Shown here piece after piece: positions 18,781-27,508 of a stretch of DNA of 64,000 bases (position 1 is the first letter of the stretch; each line of letters starts with the position of its first letter). The stretch comes from Filimonas zeae (GTDB taxonomy: Bacteria > Bacteroidota > Bacteroidia > Chitinophagales > Chitinophagaceae), in contig NZ_BMIB01000007.1 of the NCBI RefSeq assembly GCF_014641615.1, positions 261-64,260 on the forward strand, given 5' to 3'. The position numbers and the translations under genes were made by a program. The notes under the pieces were generated by a model. It was not told the DNA's origin. It did no database searches and was given only the letters and a program-made list of their open reading frames with translations.

Positions 18781-20424
18781 TTAAAATTGAATAGTATACG
18801 TTTTTTCGGTGTTACCGCGTTTCAGGCGCAGGGTAGTGCTATCTCCTTTTTTAAAGTTACGCAATGCCTGCATGTACGATTGTACATCTACAAACTGGTA
18901 GTCACCCAGTTGCAAAAGTACATCACCTGCCTGCAATCCCGTTTTTTCTGCCAGTTTACCTTTACTCACCGCCTCTATACGCATGCCCGTGCCGGAAAAT
19001 CCGTAGTCGGGCATTACGCCCAGTGTTACCGGCAGGTTAACCGTACCCATCTGCGGCTCGCTGGTTTTATTAAACGGCAGCGCTCCTCTGGGGGCAGTGG
19101 TGGTAATTACCTGTTGTATGTACTTTACAATCTCCAGCTCGCCGGGGTAGTTGATCTTATCCCAGTCGTCAGTGGCTTTGTGGTAGTCTTCATGGCTGTT
19201 GGTAAAAAAGAACAATACCGGTATATCTCTGCGGTAGAAAGAAGCATGATCGCTGGGGCCTGCACCCGTGCTATCGAATTTTATCACCAGATTGCCGGCC
19301 GGCACGCTGCTTAACACCTGGCTCCATACAGGGGAGGTGCCATAACCGCCAATAGTCAATTTTTTATCGGGGTTATAGCGGCCCACCATATCCATATTAA
19401 TCATGTAATTGGGCTTACCGCTTACAGTGGGGTTATCCAGCCAGTACTTACTACCAAATAATCCAAGCTCTTCTCCTGAAAAGGCAATGAACAAATAGTT
19501 ATTGCTTTTATCACCGCTGGTTTTCAGCAGTCGCGCCAGTTCCAGCAGTGCTGCAGTGCCGCTGGCATTGTCATCAGCACCATTGTGTATTTCGTGGGTA
19601 GTATCCAGCGCGTTTTTATCCTCACCATGTCCCAGGTGGTCGTAGTGCGCGCCCAGTACCACGGTTTGCGCGGCATTGTTATTAATATAACCCACTACGT
19701 TACGTGCCTTGCGTTGGGCAGGCACCATTTTCACTTTCACTTTTATGGAGAAAATAGCAGTGGCGTCAGCAAAATATTTTTTCAGTCCTCTGGGCGTAAG
19801 GTATAACACCGGCAACGCCACAGACTTGCTCACCTCATTTTTATTAAACAGAATATTATCGTTCAGCTTGCTGCTGTTGAATATCACCAGTGCTTTAGCT
19901 CCTTTTTTGCTGGCGTGCAGTGCCTGCTCGCGCAGAATATTGTCTATCGCAAAATGCGGATTGGTCTTATTCTCGTCCAGTATATCTTTCACATCCCAGA
20001 ACCAGGGCTCCCCTTTTTCGCGCAGATCCAGCGAGGCAGAACCCGATGCCGCGCCTTCGGCGCTCCAGGCCAGCGGAAAATAATCCAGATTCAGCGCCAT
20101 TGGCTTATCGTTCACCACAAACTGGTTTTCTGCCTCAGGCAGTTGTTTGCCTTCGTTGATGGTAAATTCCTGCACATAACCATTGGTGCCTTTTGGCTCC
20201 AGGCCGGTTTTGGTAAAGTAGTTACCTATGTACTGCATAGCCAGTACTTCGCCCTGCGAGCCGGTTCTCCGGCCTTCCAATGCATCACCGGCCAGGTATT
20301 GTACATGCGCCTGCAAGTTGGCAAGTGTTTCTTTGTCAGCTTTTTCCTGCGCTCTTTTCTGTTTGCGCGATTGTGAATACGTAAGAGTGGGGCAAAGGGT
20401 AATGATGAGTAATATCTTCTTCAT
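18781..20424 (-). CDS. M28 family aminopeptidase with PA and PDZ domains, secreted
   Basis: 547 residues with a signal peptide (MKKILLIITLCPTLTYSQ). A PA-domain insert occupies about residues 100-240. The di-zinc M28 core follows: VVLGAHYDHLG (His, Asp ligands), NGADDNASGTA (bridging Asp) and SGEELGLFGS (catalytic and ligand Glu). The C-terminal 90 residues form a PDZ domain (AEKTGLQAGDVLLQLGD). Such proteins release N-terminal amino acids in the periplasm or outside the cell; the PDZ domain is a common addition in Bacteroidota. The downstream IPExxxVDY gene is probably co-transcribed. Confidence 0.93.
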   Translation of the reverse strand: MKKILLIITLCPTLTYSQSRKQKRAQEKADKETLANLQAHVQYLAGDALEGRRTGSQGEVLAMQYIGNYFTKTGLEPKGTNGYVQEFTINEGKQLPEAENQFVVNDKPMALNLDYFPLAWSAEGAASGSASLDLREKGEPWFWDVKDILDENKTNPHFAIDNILREQALHASKKGAKALVIFNSSKLNDNILFNKNEVSKSVALPVLYLTPRGLKKYFADATAIFSIKVKVKMVPAQRKARNVVGYINNNAAQTVVLGAHYDHLGHGEDKNALDTTHEIHNGADDNASGTAALLELARLLKTSGDKSNNYLFIAFSGEELGLFGSKYWLDNPTVSGKPNYMINMDMVGRYNPDKKLTIGGYGTSPVWSQVLSSVPAGNLVIKFDSTGAGPSDHASFYRRDIPVLFFFTNSHEDYHKATDDWDKINYPGELEIVKYIQQVITTTAPRGALPFNKTSEPQMGTVNLPVTLGVMPDYGFSGTGMRIEAVSKGKLAEKTGLQAGDVLLQLGDYQFVDVQSYMQALRNFKKGDSTTLRLKRGNTEKTYTIQF

Positions 20425-20565
20425 GCGTACAGTGGAATGAATTGGTAAAAAGGGTCAGGTGACCTTGTTATTTTGCCGCTGCAAAGGTCGTAAAAACAAA
20501 ATGCTAAAGCTGTCAGGAGCGGTTTATTTCTCCTCATCTCGTAATTCCGTACCATTGCATAGGTG

Positions 20566-20584
20566 TACCTTTGCAACTGCAAAG
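20566..20584 (+). promoter_or_regulatory. feoB promoter -7 element overlapping an inverted repeat
   Basis: TACCTTTG (20566-20573) matches TAnnTTTG 53 nt before the feoB start. It overlaps a perfect 7-bp inverted repeat, CTTTGCA-AC-TGCAAAG (20569-20584), a possible operator; no Fur- or DtxR-like consensus is evident. Confidence 0.4.
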
Positions 20585-20626
20585 CCCCTGCCGGGATTTC
20601 CATTTATTGAAAGAAATTGATGCGCA

Positions 20627-22750
20627 TTGTCAGGAAGGAATATTAATATAGCCCTGGTTGGCAACCCCAACTGCGGTAAATCGTCATTATTCAACGCACT
20701 AACGGGCCTGAATCAGAAAGTAGGGAATTTTCCGGGTGTTACGGTAGATAAGAAAACAGGACAGAGTTCGCTGGATGCGGCTGTTCAGGCAACTATTATT
20801 GACCTGCCGGGTACGTACAGCCTATACCCCCGCCGGGCCGATGAGTGGGTGGCCTACCGCGTAATGATGAACGTGGATGCCGACATTAAGCCGGAAATGG
20901 TGTTGCTGGTGGCCGATGCCAGTAATTTAAAACGCAACCTGCTGTTCTGTAGTCAGATCATTGACCTGAAAGTGCCTGTAGTGGTGGCGCTTACAATGAT
21001 GGATCTGGCGCGTAGCAAAGGCATTGAAATAGATGTTCCCGGCCTGGAAAGGGAACTGGGAGTACCTGTTATTCCGGTTAACCCGCGCAAAAACAAGGGC
21101 ATTGATCAGCTGAAAAAGGCGCTTACCCAAACCGCTCACCAGCAGGCAGCTATTTCGCGCCGCGATTTTATCAGCAACAAACAACTGGCGCCCGAAGCGG
21201 TGGCTGGTGTGCAGCAACTGGTGCCGGGCCTGAGCGATTACGCTTCTGTTCACTACCTTATTAACCACGAAAACTTTCCGCTGGCAGATGATATGCAGCA
21301 TAACATTGAACAGCTGGAGATTGACAATAAATTTAACCCCACCAAAAGCCAGGCAGAAGAAATTCTGCAGCGTTACACCCGCATACGGCAGATTATGCAG
21401 CAGAACGTGGTAGAGCCCGATCCGCTACAGAAAAAGCTGTTTACCGAAAAGCTGGATAACCTGTTCCTGCATCGCGTATGGGGTTATGTAATATTACTGG
21501 CTACTTTGTTTCTGCTGTTCCAGAGCATTTTCTGGCTGGCCACTTATCCCATGGATCTTATTGAAGGGAGCTTCAGCAGCGTACAAGGCTGGCTGGCAGC
21601 CAAATTGCCGGAAGTATGGTGGAGCGACTTGTTGCTGAACGGCTTTCTGGCCGGTTTGGGTGGTATTCTGGTGTTTGTGCCACAGATTATGATTTTGTTT
21701 GGTCTAATCACTATTCTGGAAGATACCGGTTACATGGCCCGCATCAGCTTTCTGAGTGATAAACTGATGCGCAAAGTAGGCCTGAACGGAAAAAGCGTAA
21801 TGCCTATGATCAGCGGTCTGGCCTGTGCCGTACCTGCCATTATGAGCGCCCGTAACATCGAAAACAAAAAAGAGCGGCTGTTAACTATACTGGTTACGCC
21901 ACTGATGAGTTGTAGTGCACGCTTACCCGTATTTACTATACTGATTGCACTGGCTGTACCACAAACCTACTACTTTGGCTTTTTAAGCTTGCAGGGGTTG
22001 GTAATGATGGGTCTGTACCTGCTGGGTCTGGTAATGGCGCTGATAGTAAGCTATGTGCTGAAGATTATAGTAAAAATGAAAGAGAAGAGCTTTTTTATTC
22101 TGGAACTGCCTGTATACCGCGCACCACGCTGGAAAAACGTAGGCGTTACCATGATTGAGAAGGCGAAAATATTTGTACTGGATGCAGGCCGTATTATTCT
22201 GGTAATTAGTGTGCTGCTGTGGTTTTTAAGTAGCTACGGCCCTAAAGAGCGGATGGCTAAAGTAGAAGAGAAGTATGCGGTGCTGCAGGAAAAAGCCACT
22301 ACCAATGAACAGAAAGAAGAACTGACCCGCGAACTGAGCACTGAGAAACTGGAAAATTCTTACGCCGGCATTATAGGAAAAGCCATTGAACCTGCTATTA
22401 AACCATTGGGTTACGATTGGAAAATAGGCATAGCACTGGTAACCTCTTTTGCAGCCCGCGAAGTGTTTGTAGGTACCATGGCAACGTTATACAGTGTGGA
22501 AGAAACAGACGACAACGTTACCCTCCGCGAAAAAATGCACAACGCCACCCGCGAGGATGGAACCAAGGTATACACACTGGCAACCTCTATATCATTAATG
22601 GTATTTTATGTACTGGCTATGCAGTGTATGACCACGGTAGGTGTGGTAAAACGCGAAACCAAAGGTTGGAAATGGCCATTGATTCAGGTGGGGTATATGA
22701 CACTGCTGGCGTATGTAACCAGCTTTGTGTTCTACCAGATTTTCTTATAA
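20627..22750 (+). CDS. feoB: Ferrous iron transporter FeoB
   Basis: 707 residues. The N-terminal G domain has G1 GNPNCGKSS, the switch region GNFPGVTVDKKTG, G3 DLPG and G4 TMMD; two Gate domains follow (ARISFLSDKLMRKVGLNGKS, with SGLACAVPAIMSAR, then CSARLPVF) and several membrane helices. It takes up Fe(II) across the inner membrane. A TTG start at 20627 fits the usual 5-6 residues before the G1 strand; an in-frame TGA at 20618 rules out anything upstream. The FeoA partner, often adjacent, is absent here and is not fused at either end. A perfect hairpin terminator follows the stop. Confidence 0.96.
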   Translation: MSGRNINIALVGNPNCGKSSLFNALTGLNQKVGNFPGVTVDKKTGQSSLDAAVQATIIDLPGTYSLYPRRADEWVAYRVMMNVDADIKPEMVLLVADASNLKRNLLFCSQIIDLKVPVVVALTMMDLARSKGIEIDVPGLERELGVPVIPVNPRKNKGIDQLKKALTQTAHQQAAISRRDFISNKQLAPEAVAGVQQLVPGLSDYASVHYLINHENFPLADDMQHNIEQLEIDNKFNPTKSQAEEILQRYTRIRQIMQQNVVEPDPLQKKLFTEKLDNLFLHRVWGYVILLATLFLLFQSIFWLATYPMDLIEGSFSSVQGWLAAKLPEVWWSDLLLNGFLAGLGGILVFVPQIMILFGLITILEDTGYMARISFLSDKLMRKVGLNGKSVMPMISGLACAVPAIMSARNIENKKERLLTILVTPLMSCSARLPVFTILIALAVPQTYYFGFLSLQGLVMMGLYLLGLVMALIVSYVLKIIVKMKEKSFFILELPVYRAPRWKNVGVTMIEKAKIFVLDAGRIILVISVLLWFLSSYGPKERMAKVEEKYAVLQEKATTNEQKEELTRELSTEKLENSYAGIIGKAIEPAIKPLGYDWKIGIALVTSFAAREVFVGTMATLYSVEETDDNVTLREKMHNATREDGTKVYTLATSISLMVFYVLAMQCMTTVGVVKRETKGWKWPLIQVGYMTLLAYVTSFVFYQIFL

Positions 22751-22800
22751 ATGAATTCACCCTCACATTAACAGGTGAGGGTGAATTCATTTATCCTTCT
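22751..22800 (+). terminator. Terminator of feoB
   Basis: A perfect 16-bp stem (ATGAATTCACCCTCAC with GTGAGGGTGAATTCAT, 8-nt loop, 22751-22790) begins directly after the feoB stop and is followed by a T-rich stretch. Confidence 0.85.
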
Positions 22801-22849
22801 TCCTTTCTGCCGCGGCCTTTGAACGCATTTTTTGTACTTCTTAATTTCT

Positions 22850-22857
22850 TATTTTTG
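22850..22857 (+). promoter_or_regulatory. -7 element for the polyvalent-kinase locus
   Basis: TATTTTTG matches TAnnTTTG and lies 6 nt before the first ATG (22864); TTTG at 22831-22834 could be a -33 element, though with short spacing. The predicted transcript would start at or very near the ATG. Confidence 0.4.
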
Positions 22858-22863
22858 TAAAAA

Positions 22864-23506
22864 ATGATTTCAAATGAAATCAGAAGAAAAATACAGGATA
22901 TCGTTGGAGGAGCTTTCGGAGAAGGGAATGAAGATTATTGCTCTAAGATCAGAAGTCTCTTATGCCAAAGCTTTGGAACAAGTCCAACGGTTAAGAAAGA
23001 ATTCGAAAGTCGGGCAATCGTTAAAGAACAGCAAGCCCGTTTCCTAACTTCGTACGCATCTAATCATGGATTATGGCTACCGTCATTACCAGCCGGTAGT
23101 CAATATTTAATTGAGGGAGGTGAATCTAAAGTATACCTCGCTGCCGATAGAAAGAATGTTATCAAAACTAACGATGCGGGCTACTATGCTACGTGGGGCG
23201 AATTTTTTAATAATCTGGTACTTCATAATTTATTTTTTCCTTACACAGGCTATTCCTTTCTCGGATTTACTGAAATAGACAACGAATTACGGGCTGTTCT
23301 GCATCAACCTTTTATAGAAGGAGAGCAAGCTGAATTGGAGCACATAGAAGGGGTATTAGCATAACGGATTTACGAGAGTTAAACGCCAGGATTATTACCA
23401 TCATGAACTGGGTATAGCATTAGAAGATATGCACGATGAGAATGTAATTGCTCAGGGGCAGCTTTTGTTTTTTATTGACACGGTATTTTATATAATGGGC
23501 AAATAA
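22864..23506 (+). pseudogene. Frameshifted polyvalent-type protein kinase
   Basis: Frame 1 (22864-23364) encodes 166 residues with a kinase-like N-lobe (LIEGGESKVYLAADRKNVIKTND; Gly-rich turn and VIK lysine) and FFNNLVLHNLFFP. It stops at a TAA just after HIEGVLA. In the next frame the sequence continues from 23363 (NGFTRVKRQDYYHHELGIALEDMHDENV, then FIDTVFY) to a stop at 23504-23506, supplying the catalytic-loop-like LEDMHDENV and the IDT metal-site segment. Together this makes about 213 residues, as expected for the putative polyvalent kinases found with phage and conjugative elements of Bacteroidota (family recalled from memory). A single base change at about 23358-23363 breaks it. Confidence 0.7.
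22874..23047 (+). CDS. Possible 57-residue protein overlapping the kinase start out of frame
   Basis: An ATG at 22874, 10 nt inside the kinase ORF and in another frame, opens 57 codons that read like a genuine soluble helical protein (MKSEEKYRISLEELSEKG, then EVSYAKALEQVQRLRKNSK). It shares a promoter with the kinase frame. I do not recognise a family with certainty. Either this is a small partner gene overlapping the kinase, or the kinase frame begins further down and this is the only product of the 5' part, or it is a chance ORF. Confidence 0.3.
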   Translation: MKSEEKYRISLEELSEKGMKIIALRSEVSYAKALEQVQRLRKNSKVGQSLKNSKPVS

Positions 23507-23559
23507 ATCGTGTAGCGTTTGTACCATTCTATTATTCTTTGTATTTGTATCTATCACCA

Positions 23560-24735
23560 CTATAATACAATCGTAACACAGGTCCCCGCACCCTCCTCAC
23601 TCTTAATCAATATCTGCCCGCCAATCTTATCCAGAAACTCTTTCATCAGCAGCAACCCCAGTCCGCTACCTTTCTCGTTCTGCGTACCTGGTGTAGAAAA
23701 GTTCTTGTTCGATTCAAAAAGTGCTTTTACCTTATCCATAGCCATACCAACACCTGTATCGCAAATCTTCAGTTTGGTTCTGTTTTCTGTTTGCTGGGCG
23801 GTAATGGTAATACTGCCATGTTCTGTAAACTTGTTGGCATTGCTTATCAGGTTGCGCAGTATAAACTGCAATGCCTGCTGTTCTGTCTGCACCACCAGTT
23901 GTTCGGGAACATCGTTCTGAATGGTATTGTGCTTCAGGTTGGCGGTAAGTGTATGGTTTACCAGTACCTGATCTACCAGCGTGCGTAACATCACCGGCAG
24001 CTTTTGCAGGCGCTGTACCTTCATTTGCAGCCTGCCCCAATCGGTTACGTTGGCCACCATTTCAATGGTGCTGTCCAGTTGCCTGGCCGACATTTCCAGC
24101 ATTTCAGTGGTTTCTTCTTCCGATAAAGCGCCGGAGGTCTGCAGCTCAATAATCGCTTTCAGCGCCGCCAGCGGGTTGCGCACGTCATGCGCTATAATAG
24201 AAGTAATTCTGTTTTGTGTGTTAATCAAGTGCTGCAGTTCCAGGTTGCGGCTGCGCAGCTCAATCAGTTTAATAATCTGTTTCGCCAGCACTTTCAGGCC
24301 AAAAGTCTGGTCTTCATCCAGCATACGGGGTGTTTTATCAATCACGCACAGCGTACCCAGTTTATAACCTTTGTCCGTTACCAGCGGCACCCCGGCGTAA
24401 AAACGCACATTAGGGTCGTTGGTAACAAAGGGGTTGTCAGAAAAACGGTCATCTCTGGAAGTGTCTTTCACCTCCATAATATCGTCCTGCAATATGGCGT
24501 GGCTACAAAAAGAAAGGCTTCTTTCCGTTTCGTGAATATTAATTCCGGTTTTGGCTTTAAACCATTGGCGCCCTGCATCAATCAATGTAATCAGCGATAT
24601 AGGCACTTTACAAAGGCGCGAGGCCAGTTGTACTATCTCGTCAAAGTCGGGGTCAGAAGCGGTATCCAGTAAATTAGTCTTGTATAACTCCTGCAGGCGT
24701 TCCTGCTCGTTGTGGGGTAAAGCGGCTTCAATCAT
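23560..24735 (-). CDS. GAF-domain sensor histidine kinase
   Basis: 391 residues without membrane segments, so cytosolic. A GAF domain spans about residues 25-165 (FDEIVQLASRLCKVPISLIT; FYAGVPLVT; KLGTLCVIDKTPR). The HisKA helix carries the phospho-acceptor His183 (IAHDVRNPLAALK). The ATPase domain has an N-box (LISNANKFTEH), G1 CDTGVGM and G2 GSGLGLLL. The ligand is unknown. No response regulator gene is adjacent, so it is an orphan kinase. Downstream lies the broken polyvalent kinase, converging on it. Confidence 0.92.
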   Translation of the reverse strand: MIEAALPHNEQERLQELYKTNLLDTASDPDFDEIVQLASRLCKVPISLITLIDAGRQWFKAKTGINIHETERSLSFCSHAILQDDIMEVKDTSRDDRFSDNPFVTNDPNVRFYAGVPLVTDKGYKLGTLCVIDKTPRMLDEDQTFGLKVLAKQIIKLIELRSRNLELQHLINTQNRITSIIAHDVRNPLAALKAIIELQTSGALSEEETTEMLEMSARQLDSTIEMVANVTDWGRLQMKVQRLQKLPVMLRTLVDQVLVNHTLTANLKHNTIQNDVPEQLVVQTEQQALQFILRNLISNANKFTEHGSITITAQQTENRTKLKICDTGVGMAMDKVKALFESNKNFSTPGTQNEKGSGLGLLLMKEFLDKIGGQILIKSEEGAGTCVTIVL

Positions 24736-24946
24736 TACGGTACCAGTTTATAAGGTTACGGTATTTCAAAGTTAGGGCAAGCATTCATTTAAGGGAGTTA
24801 AATTAAGTACTTTACCGATTATAAATTGCTAAAAATTGTATATGCATTTAACGGCGGCTTAAGAGTTTGGGTAAAAGGCCTACTTTTAGTGAAATTTTTT
24901 CTGCTGCCATTTCTTTTTAACTTAAAAACCTTTGACAATCAGCACT

Positions 24947-27349
24947 ATGGTTAGTAAACGTATCTGCCGCACGGTGGCTATGGCCGTGGCAGTAACTTTT
25001 GGTGTAACGGTACAGGCCCAGAAGCTGGATGAAGCCCTGGGCAAACTGGGCGAAGAGTACCAACCGGAAAGGGCTTATCTGCATTTTGACAAAGGGGCTT
25101 ACTCACCAGGTGAAACCATCTGGTTTAAAGCTTACTTGCAAGCCGGTATTTTTCCCTCCGATATCAGTAAGAACTTTTATGTAGACTGGACTGACGGTAC
25201 AGGCCTGGTGCTGTTTCACACCACCACACCTTTGCTGGAAGGCACTGCCAAAGGCAGCTTCGATATCCCTTCTACCTATAAAGGCCAGGTAATTCACGTG
25301 CGGGCATATACCAGCTGGATGAAGAATTTTGATACCGTATTCTTCTATAATAAAGACCTCCGGGTGGTACAGGCAAAGGACGCCGCTACTGCCGTGAAAA
25401 AAACAGAAGTAAATCTGCAGTTTTTACCGGAAGGCGGCGATATGATTGCCGGTTTAAAATCGCGCGTGGCTTTTAAAGCTACCGATCAGTGGGGTAAGCC
25501 GGTATTTGTAAAAGGTAAAATTACCAATGCCGCCGGTGAACTGGTAGATACTTTTAAAGCCGTTCACGATGGTATGGGTACCGTAGAAATTGAAACCAAA
25601 GCGGGTGATAGCTATACAGCCACCTATACCGGTGCAGATGGCCAGCCCAAAACCGTAAAACTACCCGAACTGAAAACCGTAGGCGCTACCTTATCTGTAA
25701 ACGGATATGGTGCACGCCGCAGCTTTCTGGTAGAGCGTACTGCGGATGCGCCGGACAATTTCAAAACCTTATACATTATGGCTACGCTGCAACAGCAGCT
25801 GATTTACCGCGCTAAGGTAGACCTTACCGAAAGTGCCGCCATTGGTGGCAGCATGCCGGTGGGTAATCTTCCCAGTGGTTTGGTAAATATTACCCTGTTC
25901 GATGCTAACTGGGTACCCGTAGCCGAGCGTATTACTTTTGTAAACAACCACAACTACAGCTTTAAACCAACTATAGAGGTGGTGGGCGATACCCGCAAAC
26001 GCGCCAAAAGCTTTATTGATATTGATGTGCCGGATACCGTATCCGCCAACATGTCTATATCGGTAACCGACCTGAATGCAGGGGCCGATACTTCTGATAA
26101 CATTGTATCGCACCTGTTACTCACCAGCGATTTAAGAGGCTACATTCATAACCCGGCTTTTTACTTCAAAAACGAATCAGACAGCTTACAGAAATATCTG
26201 GATCTGGTAATGCTTACCAGCGGCTGGCGCCGCATAAACTGGCAGGACATTGCCAACAACAAAATGCCGGATATCAAATACAGAAGAGATAGTTCTTACC
26301 TGTCTTTCTCCGGTAAAGTGTTTGGAGCCACACCTATCCAGATTCGTGAAGCGGCCAACATTAACCTGATTATGAAGTCGCGCGACTCCAGCACTTCCCT
26401 TAACTTTTTACCCCTGCGTCCGGATGGCTCTTTCTCCGATCCTTCTATGCTGTTCTTCGATACACTGAAAGTGTATTACCAGTTTAACAAAATCAGAGAT
26501 ATGGCTTCCCGCGTAGCGGTATCATTCAGTAACGGACTGTTACCGGTGCCCTACCGCATTGGCGATCTGCCACCGGTAGCCAACCTGGTAATATTTGATA
26601 CCAGCGGCAATGCCCGCATACGCTTACTGGCCAACGAGCAGGCCCGTTTAACCAAACTGTTACAAACCACCACACTGGAAGGCGTAACCGTTAGGTCAAA
26701 AGCCAAAAGTCCCATGCAGATACTGGACGATAAATATGCCAACGGCCTGTTTAAAGGCGATGGTTACCAGTTTGACGTAATGAATGATGTGGTGGCGCAA
26801 AGTTCTTTCAGCGTATTCCAATACCTGCAAGGCAGGGTAGCGGGTTTGCAGATAAACAATACCGGAACCGGTGGTCAGCCCAGCGCTACCTGGCGGGGAA
26901 GTAATACTTCCTTTTTCCTGGATGAAATGCCGGTAGATGCACAACAACTGAGCAATATTCCTATGGCCGATGTGGCGTATATTAAAGTAATGCGTCCGCC
27001 GTTCTTCGGTAGCTTTGGCGGTGGTTCCGGTGGTGCTATTGCCGTATACACACGCAGGGGTGGCGATGTAAAAAGCGAACCGGGCAAAGGACTGGACTCC
27101 AAAGAAATTGCCGGATATACAAAGTTTAAACAGTTTTACTCGCCCAATTATGCGGTAGCAGATTCACGCCACGAACAACCGGATGTGCGTTCTACCCTGT
27201 ACTGGAACCCTTATGTATTAACCGATCCTAAAACACACCGCATATCGCTGGAGTTTTACAACAGCGATATCACTAAAAAAATGCGCGTGGTAATAGAGGG
27301 TATGAACAAAGAGGGCCGCCTGGTGCATTTTGAGCAGATAGTAGATTAA
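24947..27349 (+). CDS. Secreted macroglobulin-like/TonB-plug domain protein without beta-barrel
   Basis: ATG at 24947 gives 800 residues with a signal peptide (ICRTVAMAVAVTFGVTVQAQ); a TTG five codons upstream is less likely. The N-terminal half has the MG2-like start YLHFDKGAYSPGETIWFKAYL seen in alpha-2-macroglobulin-type proteins. Near residues 580-710 is a TonB-receptor plug-like region (LQGRVAGLQINN; FFLDEMPVDAQQLSNIP; VAYIKVMRPPFFGSFGGG; GAIAVYTRRGG). No 22-strand barrel follows, so it cannot be a receptor pore by itself. Similar proteins are common in Bacteroidota; their function is unclear. A terminator follows. Confidence 0.85.
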   Translation: MVSKRICRTVAMAVAVTFGVTVQAQKLDEALGKLGEEYQPERAYLHFDKGAYSPGETIWFKAYLQAGIFPSDISKNFYVDWTDGTGLVLFHTTTPLLEGTAKGSFDIPSTYKGQVIHVRAYTSWMKNFDTVFFYNKDLRVVQAKDAATAVKKTEVNLQFLPEGGDMIAGLKSRVAFKATDQWGKPVFVKGKITNAAGELVDTFKAVHDGMGTVEIETKAGDSYTATYTGADGQPKTVKLPELKTVGATLSVNGYGARRSFLVERTADAPDNFKTLYIMATLQQQLIYRAKVDLTESAAIGGSMPVGNLPSGLVNITLFDANWVPVAERITFVNNHNYSFKPTIEVVGDTRKRAKSFIDIDVPDTVSANMSISVTDLNAGADTSDNIVSHLLLTSDLRGYIHNPAFYFKNESDSLQKYLDLVMLTSGWRRINWQDIANNKMPDIKYRRDSSYLSFSGKVFGATPIQIREAANINLIMKSRDSSTSLNFLPLRPDGSFSDPSMLFFDTLKVYYQFNKIRDMASRVAVSFSNGLLPVPYRIGDLPPVANLVIFDTSGNARIRLLANEQARLTKLLQTTTLEGVTVRSKAKSPMQILDDKYANGLFKGDGYQFDVMNDVVAQSSFSVFQYLQGRVAGLQINNTGTGGQPSATWRGSNTSFFLDEMPVDAQQLSNIPMADVAYIKVMRPPFFGSFGGGSGGAIAVYTRRGGDVKSEPGKGLDSKEIAGYTKFKQFYSPNYAVADSRHEQPDVRSTLYWNPYVLTDPKTHRISLEFYNSDITKKMRVVIEGMNKEGRLVHFEQIVD

Positions 27350-27379
27350 GCGTAAGTAAACATATTGTTAAAGGAAAAG

Positions 27380-27407
27380 AACCGGGCTTCATTCGCCCGG
27401 TTTTTTT
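27380..27407 (+). terminator. Terminator after the plug-domain protein gene
   Basis: Perfect 8-bp GC-rich stem (AACCGGGC / GCCCGGTT, 7-nt loop) followed by a run of T. Confidence 0.88.
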
Positions 27408-27508
27408 ATTGGGTTCACCGTAAGGTGCGCCCTGTGGGAAAAAGCGCCCTGAAATGTGTATATCTTTATCAGGTTATCGTTTACAGATAAATTACTTAAG
27501 ACGAACAG

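Noticed and set aside
20421..20603. Possible feoA upstream of feoB
   Set aside because: The 60-codon frame is on the opposite strand and has no SH3-like FeoA features.
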